The notes under the pieces: generated by a model
What the model saw: only the letters and a program-made list of their open reading frames with translations
What the model was told of the DNA's origin: nothing
The model's database searches: none
Shown: positions 54,032 through 63,065 of the stretch, piece by piece
Numbering within the stretch: the stretch's first letter is position 1
Layout: each line of letters begins with the position of its first letter
Program-made: the position numbers and the translations under genes
Assembly (NCBI GenBank): GCA_963674475.2
Contig: CAXXFQ010000024.1
Coordinates: forward strand, 806,001 to 870,000
From: CAXXFQ01 sp963674475
GTDB lineage: Bacteria > Planctomycetota > Planctomycetia > Pirellulales > Thermoguttaceae
Length of the DNA: 64,000 bases
Reading direction: 5' to 3'

Positions 54032-56134
54032 CTAAGGCCCTCGTTTGGGTTTTGGAATTTTTCCGGTCGGTTTGGGCACTTCCTTCGAAACGGCCTGTTT
54101 TCCTTTCCGTCGGCGATGGCCGCGTCCGGCGCGGGTCGCGTGTTCGATTTTGGCCTCCTCGAGCGGTTTCCCCTTTTGCTCTTGCAATTGAACGATCCGG
54201 TCGCGAATCGCCGCGGCCCGCTCGAACTCCAACGCCTCGGCCGCCTGAAGCATTTCGGCTTCCAGCTCGGAAAGATATTCTTCGGTGATATACTGGGTTT
54301 CGTCCTTGAGCCCCACGGCCGCGTTCGATGCCGCATGGGCGGCCGCTTCGGCCTCGATCCCCGAACGGATACTTTTGCGGATCGTCTCGGGGGTAATGTC
54401 GTGTTCCCGGTTGTACTCCTCCTGAATCTTGCGACGGCGGGACGTTTCGTCGATGGCTCGCTGCATCGAGTTGGTCATCTTGTCGGCATAAAGAATCACC
54501 TTTGCATTGACGTTTCGAGCACTTCGCCCGATCGTCTGCATCAGTGAAGTCTCGCTCCGCAAAAAACCCTCTTTGTCGGCATCCATAATCGCCACCAACG
54601 ACACCTCGGGCAGGTCGAGCCCTTCACGCAACAGGTTCACGCCAACCAAAACGTCGAAATGCCCCTCGCGAAGATTCCGAAGCAGCTCAACCCGCTCGAA
54701 CGCGTCCAGCTCGCTGTGCAACCATTTACAGCTGACGCCCTGCTTATTGAAGTAGGCCGACAGATCTTCGGCCAGCCGTTTGGTCAGCGTCGTGACGAGA
54801 ACTCGATCGCCCGCGGCGGTCCGTTCCCGAATCTGCTCCAAAAGGTGAGGCACTTGGCCCCGGGCCGGAACCACCTCGATCATCGGGTCCAACAAGCCGG
54901 TCGGCCGGATGATTTGTTCGACAAATTCGCCGCCGGTTTTTTCCAGTTCCCATTTACCTGGGGTCGCCGAGACGAGGACCACCTGATTGACCCGCTTTTC
55001 CCACTCATCAAATTGTAGCGGCCGGTTATCCAGGGCGCTTGGCAGTCGGAAACCGTGTTCGACCAGGGTTTTTTTGCGATTGTGGTCCCCGGCAAACATT
55101 CCGCCGATTTGCGGAACGGTCACGTGCGACTCGTCGACAAACAGAAGAAAATCGTCGGGGAAAAAACTATAAAGCGTGTCCGGCGCCGACCCGGGCGGGC
55201 GGCCGCTTAAAGGTTGGCTGTAGTTCTCGATCCCCGGACAGTAGCCGACTTCTTGGATCATCTCGATATCGTAACGGGTCCGCGCGCTCAAGCGTTGGGC
55301 CTCGAGCAATTTTCCCTGATGACGGAGTTCTTCAAGCTGTTCTTCGAGTTCTTCCTTGATCAAGGCGACAGCCGATTCGATCCGCTCTTCGGGAAGCACA
55401 AAATGTTTCGCCGGATAGATAAAACATTGCTCTTCACGTCGAAGCACCTTGCCGCTGGTCGGGTCGATAAACGAAATCTGCTCGACCTCATCCCCCCAGA
55501 ATTCGATTCGAATCGCAAATTCCTCGTACGACGGAAACAGCTCGACGCAATCGCCCCGAACGCGAAATTTCCCCGACTCGAACGCGATATCGTTTCGCTC
55601 GTACTGAATGTCAACGAACTTCGAAAGCAGTTCGTTTCGATCGATCTCCTGCCCGACGGTCAGACCGACCATCATGTCGCGATAATCTTCCGGCGAACCG
55701 AGACCGTAAATGCACGAAACGCTCGCCACGATAATCACGTCGCGCCGACTGACCAACGAACTGGTCGCCGCCAATCGCAGCCGGTCGATCTCCTGGTTGA
55801 TCGAGGCGTCTTTTTCGATATAGATGTCCCGCTGCGGGATATACGCTTCGGGCTGGTAGTAGTCGTAGTAGCTGACAAAATAGCTGACCGCGTTGTTGGG
55901 AAAGAATTCCTTGAACTCGGAATACAACTGGGCGGCCAGCGTCTTGTTGTGCGACATAACCAGCGTCGGGCGTTGGACGGCCTGGATGATATTGGCCATC
56001 GTAAACGTTTTTCCCGAACCGGTCACGCCCATCAAGACCTGATGTTTTTTTCTGGCGTTGATCCCGTCGATCAATGCTTCAATGGCCTGGGGCTGATCCC
56101 CGGCGGGCTCAAACGGACTGACAAGTTCAAACAC
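54032..56134 (-). CDS. uvrB: Excinuclease ABC subunit B (UvrB)
   Basis: The 700-residue DNA-damage-recognition helicase of nucleotide-excision repair. Walker A is GVTGSGKT, and the damage-inserting beta-hairpin is near YYDYYQPEAYIP. The helicase motifs FVDESHVTVPQ, VLVTTLTKRLAEDL and QTIGRSARN are all present, and the C-terminal UVR domain (LEAEMLQAAEALEFERAAAI) binds UvrC. The GTG start at 56134 has no strong ribosome-binding site, and no in-frame ATG precedes the conserved FELVSPFEPAGDQPQA. It has the standard length plus a short basic C-terminal tail. Confidence 0.98.
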   Translation of the reverse strand: MFELVSPFEPAGDQPQAIEALIDGINARKKHQVLMGVTGSGKTFTMANIIQAVQRPTLVMSHNKTLAAQLYSEFKEFFPNNAVSYFVSYYDYYQPEAYIPQRDIYIEKDASINQEIDRLRLAATSSLVSRRDVIIVASVSCIYGLGSPEDYRDMMVGLTVGQEIDRNELLSKFVDIQYERNDIAFESGKFRVRGDCVELFPSYEEFAIRIEFWGDEVEQISFIDPTSGKVLRREEQCFIYPAKHFVLPEERIESAVALIKEELEEQLEELRHQGKLLEAQRLSARTRYDIEMIQEVGYCPGIENYSQPLSGRPPGSAPDTLYSFFPDDFLLFVDESHVTVPQIGGMFAGDHNRKKTLVEHGFRLPSALDNRPLQFDEWEKRVNQVVLVSATPGKWELEKTGGEFVEQIIRPTGLLDPMIEVVPARGQVPHLLEQIRERTAAGDRVLVTTLTKRLAEDLSAYFNKQGVSCKWLHSELDAFERVELLRNLREGHFDVLVGVNLLREGLDLPEVSLVAIMDADKEGFLRSETSLMQTIGRSARNVNAKVILYADKMTNSMQRAIDETSRRRKIQEEYNREHDITPETIRKSIRSGIEAEAAAHAASNAAVGLKDETQYITEEYLSELEAEMLQAAEALEFERAAAIRDRIVQLQEQKGKPLEEAKIEHATRAGRGHRRRKGKQAVSKEVPKPTGKIPKPKRGP

Positions 56135-56163
56135 GGTGCACTACACAATGGAGTTTTTAGAAT

Positions 56164-56243
56164 TTATTGATATTCGCAAAAGCAGTGGTCCCATGGTTTC
56201 AGGAACCCCCTGAAAATGCCGGGCTCCTCGTTGGGAGCCCTCG
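56164..56243 (-). repeat. Dispersed repeat element, copy 2 (reverse complement of 49805-49883)
   Basis: On the minus strand it begins with GAGGGCTCCCAACGAGGAGC, the same hairpin, and ends with CCACTGCTTTTGCGAATATC. The 20-base hairpin is identical to copy 1; the tail has several differences and a one-base length change. It lies between the stop of the flavodiiron gene and the uvrB start. Confidence 0.75.
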
Positions 56244-56313
56244 ATTCATTACTTAAGTAAACCTCAGTGAATCAGCCGAGGGGAAACCGCCCCACTCTTT
56301 ACGCCGTAATTCT

Positions 56314-57513
56314 TTACGCCGTTTCGGCTGCACGCTCGACGGTTTTTTGCCCTAACGTTCGGCCCGCCTCGCGGCAGGCGGCCAACGTCTCGGCGGTAGG
56401 AACGTACTTGTGTTTGATCGAATCGACCACACGTTCCCAACCCACTTCGTCCACCCACGGCTCGAGCCCTTCGACCGCGCCACGTCCCCAGCCGTAGGAA
56501 CCGAACGACATCGCCACCTTCGCGTTGGTTCGCAATCCTTGCAGGTAGTTTAAAGCCCCGGCCATTGACGGCATCATCAACGTATTGAGCGTCGACGAAC
56601 CGAGCGCCACCCCGGCGGCGTCGAGCATGACCGTCGCGATTCGGGTCAAGGTCGACCGTCGCGCGTGAACCATTTCGACGTCGATCCCTTCGATCTCCCC
56701 GGCCCCTTCGTAGATCGCTTCGGCCATCTTTTGGGTACTCCCCCACATCGTGTCGTAGAGCACGACCACTTTCGATTCGAGACGCCCCGAGGCCCAGTCG
56801 CGATACTCGCCGAGGATTTCCGACACGTAACTCCGCCAAATCACCCCGTGGCTCGGCGCGATCATTTCGATCGGTAACCCGGCAGCCTTTTCAAGCACCT
56901 TGAGTACTTGTCGACTGTAGGGCACGACAATATTGGCGTAATAGGTCTTCGCCTCGTCCATCACGTCGCAAAGCGAAACCTCGTCGTCAAACCGGTTCGA
57001 CGTGGCCAGGTGTTGTCCAAAACCGTCCATCGAGAACAGGATTTTTTCTTCCGGCACATAGGTAAACATCGACTCGGGCCAGTGGACCATCGGCGTGTTG
57101 ATGAACTGCAAAGTGCGGTTGCCCAACGAGAGCGTTTCCCCGTCGCCGATTTCTTCGAAGGTCCACTCCGACGTATCGTAGTAGGCCGAAAGGGTCTCGC
57201 GACATTTGGCGTTGCAAATCACCTTCGCGTGGGGAAGTGTCCGCATCACGGTGGGAAATCCGCTACTGTGATCCGGCTCGGCATGGTTACAGACCACATA
57301 GTCAATTTTCTCAAGCGGGGTCCGCTCGGCGAGATTTTTCAGCAACTGATCGACGAAAGGCGCTTTGACCGTATCGATCAGGGCCGTTTTTTCATCGCGA
57401 ACCAGGTAGGCGTTGTAGGTCGCCCCGCGGTGGGTATCGTAGCTATGGAAATCGCGTACGTTCCAGTCGACGACCCCGACCCAGTCAATATTCTCGCGTA
57501 ACGTGTTATTCAT
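56314..57513 (-). CDS. Flavodiiron protein (FprA/NorV family)
   Basis: The N-terminal metallo-beta-lactamase-like domain carries the diiron motif HAEPDHSSG, and TPMVHWPESMFTYV and SMDGFGQHL are later metal-site motifs. The C-terminal flavodoxin domain begins at VVLYDTMWGSTQKMAEAI. At 399 residues it is a class A protein with no rubredoxin. It reduces O2 or NO to water or N2O and protects an anaerobe or microaerobe. A promoter is at 57549-57578. Confidence 0.95.
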   Translation of the reverse strand: MNNTLRENIDWVGVVDWNVRDFHSYDTHRGATYNAYLVRDEKTALIDTVKAPFVDQLLKNLAERTPLEKIDYVVCNHAEPDHSSGFPTVMRTLPHAKVICNAKCRETLSAYYDTSEWTFEEIGDGETLSLGNRTLQFINTPMVHWPESMFTYVPEEKILFSMDGFGQHLATSNRFDDEVSLCDVMDEAKTYYANIVVPYSRQVLKVLEKAAGLPIEMIAPSHGVIWRSYVSEILGEYRDWASGRLESKVVVLYDTMWGSTQKMAEAIYEGAGEIEGIDVEMVHARRSTLTRIATVMLDAAGVALGSSTLNTLMMPSMAGALNYLQGLRTNAKVAMSFGSYGWGRGAVEGLEPWVDEVGWERVVDSIKHKYVPTAETLAACREAGRTLGQKTVERAAETA

Positions 57514-57548
57514 AATAATGAAAATCCTCGTTTTTTCCCGTTTGTTCT

Positions 57549-57578
57549 ATTATAGGGGAGAATTTTTCTCGAAACCAA
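57549..57578 (-). promoter_or_regulatory. Promoter of the flavodiiron gene
   Basis: TTGGTT and TATAAT on the minus strand with an 18-base spacer, 36 bases upstream of the start. The -10 box is consensus. Confidence 0.55.
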
Positions 57579-57590
57579 AACCCCTTGTTT

Positions 57591-59012
57591 TTACCGGTTT
57601 TCGAGTATGTCGTCAATTGGACCCTCCGGTTTTGAACGGCGGCGCCGTCGGATCGCTTCGTCCGCCTTCGATGCCCGAGCAAGCCAAAACCAAAGTAAGC
57701 CGATCCCGCCGACGACCAGAATCGCCGCGACAATACCGATTGCCGACGATCCTGATGTGGCCGAAACGGTCGGAATCCAAACCGGCTCACGCCCGATCAA
57801 CAGCGGAGCCAAACGGGCCTTCGGACGTGATTCCGTTTCGACCGAGAAGGCTTCGGTCGCCTCACCACGGCTGCGGTAGCGCCAACTCTTCAAAAAGATC
57901 GCGGCCACCTCGATCGTCTCGCGATAATTCGGGCCATCGCCGGTCGGCATCCCTTCGGGTAACTCACGCACGCAAACGACCAGCGGGTTCCCTTGCGAAT
58001 CGGGCGTGAACAGATACAGTTCGTAATAATGGTCGATCCCGAAACGTTTGACGATATCCGGATCGTCCACCCGCACCCGGACCGCACGGCGGACCGTTCC
58101 CCGAAGCAAAACCGGCCGCCCTCGAACGTCCGCCGGTCGATTGAAAAGCGGCTCGACCGTATCGGTTTGCTTTTCTTGGTCTTGGAGTCTTTTTTTCGCG
58201 ATCTCAATAAGCGCACCCGGCTGCGCTCGACCGACGGCCGCGAGCAACTGGTAGAAAGCTTCTCGTTCCGCACGGTCGACCGGACGTTGATCGCGAATCG
58301 TCTCCAAAAGCCCGACGTCGAACCCGAGACGGCCCAAGAACGAATTAGCCGGATACCAACCGACCCGTGCGGCTGCCAACACCGGTATCGGTTCATCCGA
58401 TTTTTTTCGATCGACCATCAAAAAGACCGCTTCGGCCCCGGCCGGTTCATTGAGTTTTTTCTTTCCAACCCACGCTTTCGGAACCGTTGCGCTATAAAGG
58501 ACGCAAGGAACCGTTTGGCTTGTCCCGTCTTCTGCTTTTTCCTCGACAATCAGAGAAACCTGATACACGAATCGTTTTTTAAAACGCTCCGACAGATTTT
58601 CCGGTAACTCGATCGGCGTAACCGAGTCGACGGTCCCTTGAAGTTGAAAAAAATCCCCGGCATATTTTTTCGGATCGGCCATCGCCTTGGAAAATTCTTC
58701 GGGCGAATGGGCCAGACGGGAAATCTCTTCCAAGGGGAAACGATCAAGCCGATACCAAATTTTCAACAGGGTTTCAATTTGGTTCTTTTCAAGATCGGCT
58801 TGATTTTTTTCTTCGACGATCGGCTGAAAATCGATCCCCGACGTGGCCCAAAAACGCTGTAGCGAAAAACTTGCTTGATTCGAATCCGGTTCCTCCGCCC
58901 CGAACGATGTCGTTCCGTGGCTCCACGCAATCAACACGGTTACCAAAGCGAGGAGAAAAAAATCTCTCGCACGAAAAACGCGCCCGTTTTGACGGTCATC
59001 CGATCGACTCAT
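57591..59012 (-). CDS. Membrane protein of the cytochrome c maturation operon, copy B
   Basis: A 473-residue protein with an N-terminal signal or TM (RDFFLLALVTVLIAWSHG), a long extracytoplasmic part and a C-terminal TM (SAIGIVAAILVVGGIGLLWF) ending in a basic tail. The ATG at 59012 overlaps the stop of the upstream gene (ATGA) and has GGGAGGAG 5 bases before it. The part after residue 300 (VLLRGTVRRAVRVRVDDPDI, LVVCVRELPEGMP) resembles the same region in the neighbour at 59009-60010. No domain name is certain. Confidence 0.7.
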   Translation of the reverse strand: MSRSDDRQNGRVFRARDFFLLALVTVLIAWSHGTTSFGAEEPDSNQASFSLQRFWATSGIDFQPIVEEKNQADLEKNQIETLLKIWYRLDRFPLEEISRLAHSPEEFSKAMADPKKYAGDFFQLQGTVDSVTPIELPENLSERFKKRFVYQVSLIVEEKAEDGTSQTVPCVLYSATVPKAWVGKKKLNEPAGAEAVFLMVDRKKSDEPIPVLAAARVGWYPANSFLGRLGFDVGLLETIRDQRPVDRAEREAFYQLLAAVGRAQPGALIEIAKKRLQDQEKQTDTVEPLFNRPADVRGRPVLLRGTVRRAVRVRVDDPDIVKRFGIDHYYELYLFTPDSQGNPLVVCVRELPEGMPTGDGPNYRETIEVAAIFLKSWRYRSRGEATEAFSVETESRPKARLAPLLIGREPVWIPTVSATSGSSAIGIVAAILVVGGIGLLWFWLARASKADEAIRRRRRSKPEGPIDDILENR

Positions 59013-60010
59013 TCGATCTCCTCCCATTGCTCCTTCGGAGGTTCGCTTTCGCGCCTGGGTTCCCGACGTGAATGCCAAAAAATCCAGCCGACCACGAGAG
59101 CACTCAACACCAGGGCGGTTAAAATCATCAAGGCGATTTCGTCCCAGGTGATCGGACCGCGAGCCGTCTCTTTCGCGGCCGGGATCGGCGACCATCGAAC
59201 GGTTTTCGCCAAAAGAACCGGGGCCATTGTCAGCCCGCCGCGAGAGGCGTAGGCCCACCGTTTGAACGAAAACCCGACCAGGCTGACCGGCTCATTGATC
59301 TCCATCCCCAGCGGAAAATCTTTCGGCAGATCGAGGCAATACACGACGATCGGGCCGGTTCGATCATCCTCACTCTGAAGCCAGAGTTGATGGAGATACT
59401 CAAAACCGAGCTCGTTTTTGGTCGCCGCCACTCGATGGGCTCGCCGAACGGTGCCGACCGTTTCGACCAAGTCACCTCGATATGAACCGGGCTGTTCGAA
59501 CAACTGCAGCCGGGTCACCCGACCGATCGACGCGTCACGCAACCGTTTTTCGGGCGTTTCCCGAAGCAGTTCGAAGAGGTGAAACCAGGCGTCCTTCTCT
59601 TCATTAAGAAAACGTCGATTGTCGCGAACCGTTTTAAGCAGTTCCGCCCGAAGCCCGGGGAACCATACGCGCGGCGGGGTATCCGACTGAGGTTGCGTTT
59701 TCCGTTGCGGACGCTCGGATGTTTTTCCCTCTTCGGTCGCGGTGGCACTTTCCGGTCGACTGGTAAACGTGCCTGGAAGTTCCTCGTTTTTTTCCGGAGT
59801 CGGCGGACGTTCGGGCGCCCGCCGTTGGACCGACGTGACCCGCTCGAACCAACGCCAGTTTTCGGGCTTCCGGGCTTCGCCAAAAAGAATGACCACCAGC
59901 CCCAAGGCCAAAACCAGGCCGAGCAACCGTCGGCGCGAGGAAAACACCGAGGGGGCCCGCCGTCGGCCCGGTGCGCCCGTCTCATCTTCTTCTCGGTGAA
60001 CCAGTCGCAT
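59009..60010 (-). CDS. Membrane protein of the cytochrome c maturation operon, copy A
   Basis: A 333-residue protein with one N-terminal TM (RRLLGLVLALGLVVILFGEA), an extracytoplasmic part with LVETVGTVRRAHRVAATKNE, IVVYCLDLPKDFP and FKRWAYASRGGLTMAPVLLA, and a C-terminal TM (IALMILTALVLSALVVGWIF). ATG 60010 was chosen; the frame runs on to 60157, where it would overlap the CcsA gene. It is the second gene after ccsA and overlaps its downstream paralogue by an ATGA. Role unknown, presumably in cytochrome c maturation. Confidence 0.7.
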   Translation of the reverse strand: MRLVHREEDETGAPGRRRAPSVFSSRRRLLGLVLALGLVVILFGEARKPENWRWFERVTSVQRRAPERPPTPEKNEELPGTFTSRPESATATEEGKTSERPQRKTQPQSDTPPRVWFPGLRAELLKTVRDNRRFLNEEKDAWFHLFELLRETPEKRLRDASIGRVTRLQLFEQPGSYRGDLVETVGTVRRAHRVAATKNELGFEYLHQLWLQSEDDRTGPIVVYCLDLPKDFPLGMEINEPVSLVGFSFKRWAYASRGGLTMAPVLLAKTVRWSPIPAAKETARGPITWDEIALMILTALVLSALVVGWIFWHSRREPRRESEPPKEQWEEIE

Positions 60011-60066
60011 TACCCTACCCCTCGCATCCTGCCAGGAAACCGAAACGCGTAAAAAAGGACTCCGTA

Positions 60067-62937
60067 TTACGAGCTGGTTTCCGAGGAAGGTCCCTTGCCC
60101 TCGAAAAAGTATCGAATCGCTGCCACACCGACCAGCAACCAGTTGGCCGCGACACAAAGCAGGACCGGCCCCTTGCCACCGGCCCCGAACCCGTACGAAT
60201 GCAGCCCGGCGCCAAGCATGAAATTAACTCCGTACCAGGCAATCAGGATTGAGGTCGCGCCGCAGACCGCGCCGACGGCCATCCCGAACGCCCCGGCCCA
60301 TCCGGCCCAACGACCGTGCAAAACGGCCAGATAGACCAACAACGTGACCAGGGCCCAAACCTCCTTCGGGTCCCACCCCCAATAACGGCCCCAGGCGTAG
60401 TCGGCCCAGATCGCCCCGGTGATCGTTCCGACCGCCAACATCAGCACGGCCACCTGCACGGCCCGATAGATATAGCCCGACAACGTCAAGCAGGCCTTCG
60501 GCGGAAGATTTTTCACGACCGAGTGAACCGTTTCTTTCGGGCGTGTCTCTTTCGAAGCCGTCGCAGAAACCGAACGATAACGACCAAAAGCGTAGTAGCA
60601 AAGCGACAGGTTGCCCAGTCCCCAGGCCAAAGCCCCCGCGCCGTAGCTGGCCGTGATGGTCAGCACGTGTAGCGCCAGCCAAAAATTATTTCGCAACACG
60701 GCGGCCATCCCGGTTCCGACTTCCCGTTGGAAAATCGTGCCCGGCGTGAAATAGGCGACCAGATAACAGATCCCCGCCACGGCCGCTCCGGCCACCAAAT
60801 ATGCTTTCGCGTCGAGCGTTTTTTGGATTGGTTGGGCCATCCCCCTTTGACGCCAATCTCGGACCACCAAAACCACCGCCCAACCGAGAGTCGGAATCAC
60901 CCGCGGAAAGAACCAAAGGGTCCAAAGCAGGATCGCCAGCCCGACAACCCAAAGGACCACGACGCCGCTGATCCCCTTTAGCCCGCCGGTAACGGTCAAC
61001 GGGAAAAGGCTCGAAAGGATCGAACCGCCTTTCGGGCTCAGTGATCCGAAAGCGAAGACAACCAAGATCGCCACGACCAAAAGTCCCCGAACCGCGATCA
61101 AAACCGTCCGCGTCGCGCTCCATCGGTCTGGCCCGATCAACGCGAGGATCGGCTCGGACATCGGCGCCCCTTCGGAGGTGCGAGGAATCGCCGTCGCTTG
61201 CCAGGCAGCCGACAACCCGTTCCTAAACAACGGCAACAGCCCAAACCAAAGCGCCATCACGCCGACGACCGCTCCGGTGAAGAGGATCGTCTCGTACATG
61301 TTCGTCACCGGCACCATTCCCGTGATCGACGCCCGCAGCCAAAGCCCCCAGCAGGTTACCCCTTGTCCAATTGCCAAGAGAAAAATCCCGAGAAAGAAAC
61401 ACGGCAGCCGAACCACGCCGAAGGCCAGCGCGAAAAACACCAGCGCCGCCAAAGTCGCGACCCAAGACCAGAGGAACGGGTCGGCCCGGTTGTAAAGCAA
61501 CTCGTCACTCATCGCGCCGGACGCGGGGTAAGCGGTTTTTTCCAGAAACGGGTCGTCGATTTCGACCGCTTGCGGATCGGCTACCTCGGCCTCGTCGATA
61601 ATCTTTTGACGCTCGGCGTCCACCTCGACGCCAAGCCGACGTATCGACTCGACCAGCCGTCGCATGGCCTCGTTAAAACGACCGGCACGATCGGTTGACT
61701 TTTCTTCGAGATAGACGGCCTTGACCTCGGCAAAAGCCTTTCGCACCTCTTGAATATCTTTATCTTTGGGCTGGTAGGAGGCCAAAGTCGTTTCGGTCCC
61801 GTCAAGCAACACGCCAAGCCCCAACCAGGGCGAACCGGCCGTGTCGGCGTCGTGACTTTCTAGCAGGGCCATTCGATCGAGGCGGGGGACTACTCGGATC
61901 GAAGCGTCGGTCTCATAAAGCGAACGACGGAGCCGATCGGCTTTGCGTGCCAAATCCGACGTAGTAGTGGCCAGCCGATTGACCATCGCGCGGCCTTGTT
62001 CCAATTGAGCCTGGTTCTCGTCGTCGGCCTCAAAAATTTTGTGACGTAGCCCCTCGAAAAATTGGGCGATTGCTCCGGTTGCCTCGCACAATCGATCGAC
62101 TGAACCGGCAACCGGCTCCCACGTCATGCGGCCTTGTTGCATCACCGTGGTCAATTCTTTCAGTGCCGCGTCGGTCGCTTCGATTTGCGTTTTCAGCTCA
62201 CCGGCCGAGGCCGTACCAAGCCACGGCGCCAGGACCGGTTGCAACTCACGTCGCCAGACGCTTAAGACCGCCATCAATCGACGTACGAATTCCTCATTGG
62301 CTTCCAGCTCGGTTTTCGGCTGGTAGGCCACTTTTCGAAAAAGGGAGTAGGCGTCGTTCAAATTGGCCAGCGATTCTTCGGCCCGGTCAATTTCGAACGG
62401 ACGGTTTTCCGCCTGGGCCTGACGTTGACGCCGCGCTAGCTCGTCGAGTTTTTCCGCGGCCGCTCGCCCACGCTCCAGTTGCGAAGGGGAAACCCGCTTC
62501 AGTCGCCGTCCGTCCGCCGCGTAAAGAGGGATTTCGAGCCAGTCTTTTCGAAGCGTTTCGTTTGACCCGACCAGAAAAGGGACGTCCGACCAGAGTTCCG
62601 GCGCAACGGTCCAGCTGAAAAGCAGTTCGGCGGCGGAGAATTTTCTCGGTCGACCGTCGGGAAAAAGGACCTTCGACGCTTCCGAATCTCCTTCGGCCGG
62701 GGCTAATCGCGGGTTTTCTCGACCGCAGATTTTTTTGACCGTCCGGCGCGCGTACGTGTCAAGTGGCATCACCCGACCCCGCTCGAAAACCGGCAGCGAT
62801 TTCCACGCCGACCAATCGATCGTCTCGGACGCCGAAGCCGAGGACGAAAAGACGTGCCCCGCTCCCAAAAGTCCGATCCAAATCAAAATCAAAGACTCGG
62901 CCCAGAAAGCCAAGCGACGGTTCCTCTTCTCGATCAA
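60067..62937 (-). CDS. ccsA: Cytochrome c biogenesis protein CcsA/ResC, large form
   Basis: A 956-residue system II haem-handling protein. The last 450 residues have about twelve TMs and the haem-binding WWD motif WGRYWGWDPKEVW, plus conserved His in the flanking TMs (NNFWLALHVLTITASYG and LVYLAVLHGRW). The N-terminal 480 residues start with a signal-like TM and IDWSAWKSLPVFERGRVMPL, as in planctomycete and Bacteroidetes CcsA, and are mostly helical, extracytoplasmic and coiled-coil-like. It should attach haem to exported cytochromes such as the HzsA-like protein. Confidence 0.92.
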   Translation of the reverse strand: MIEKRNRRLAFWAESLILIWIGLLGAGHVFSSSASASETIDWSAWKSLPVFERGRVMPLDTYARRTVKKICGRENPRLAPAEGDSEASKVLFPDGRPRKFSAAELLFSWTVAPELWSDVPFLVGSNETLRKDWLEIPLYAADGRRLKRVSPSQLERGRAAAEKLDELARRQRQAQAENRPFEIDRAEESLANLNDAYSLFRKVAYQPKTELEANEEFVRRLMAVLSVWRRELQPVLAPWLGTASAGELKTQIEATDAALKELTTVMQQGRMTWEPVAGSVDRLCEATGAIAQFFEGLRHKIFEADDENQAQLEQGRAMVNRLATTTSDLARKADRLRRSLYETDASIRVVPRLDRMALLESHDADTAGSPWLGLGVLLDGTETTLASYQPKDKDIQEVRKAFAEVKAVYLEEKSTDRAGRFNEAMRRLVESIRRLGVEVDAERQKIIDEAEVADPQAVEIDDPFLEKTAYPASGAMSDELLYNRADPFLWSWVATLAALVFFALAFGVVRLPCFFLGIFLLAIGQGVTCWGLWLRASITGMVPVTNMYETILFTGAVVGVMALWFGLLPLFRNGLSAAWQATAIPRTSEGAPMSEPILALIGPDRWSATRTVLIAVRGLLVVAILVVFAFGSLSPKGGSILSSLFPLTVTGGLKGISGVVVLWVVGLAILLWTLWFFPRVIPTLGWAVVLVVRDWRQRGMAQPIQKTLDAKAYLVAGAAVAGICYLVAYFTPGTIFQREVGTGMAAVLRNNFWLALHVLTITASYGAGALAWGLGNLSLCYYAFGRYRSVSATASKETRPKETVHSVVKNLPPKACLTLSGYIYRAVQVAVLMLAVGTITGAIWADYAWGRYWGWDPKEVWALVTLLVYLAVLHGRWAGWAGAFGMAVGAVCGATSILIAWYGVNFMLGAGLHSYGFGAGGKGPVLLCVAANWLLVGVAAIRYFFEGKGPSSETSS

Positions 62938-63065
62938 GCCTCTCGTCCCTTCTTATGAATTAGGGCTTCGCCCGCCACAGCGTCCCCCGTGTCGCGCGCC
63001 GTTTTTGTCGCATTGCGCAGACCGGTAAATAATAACGTCTCTCGTCCCGCCTCGAAAAAACCCGA

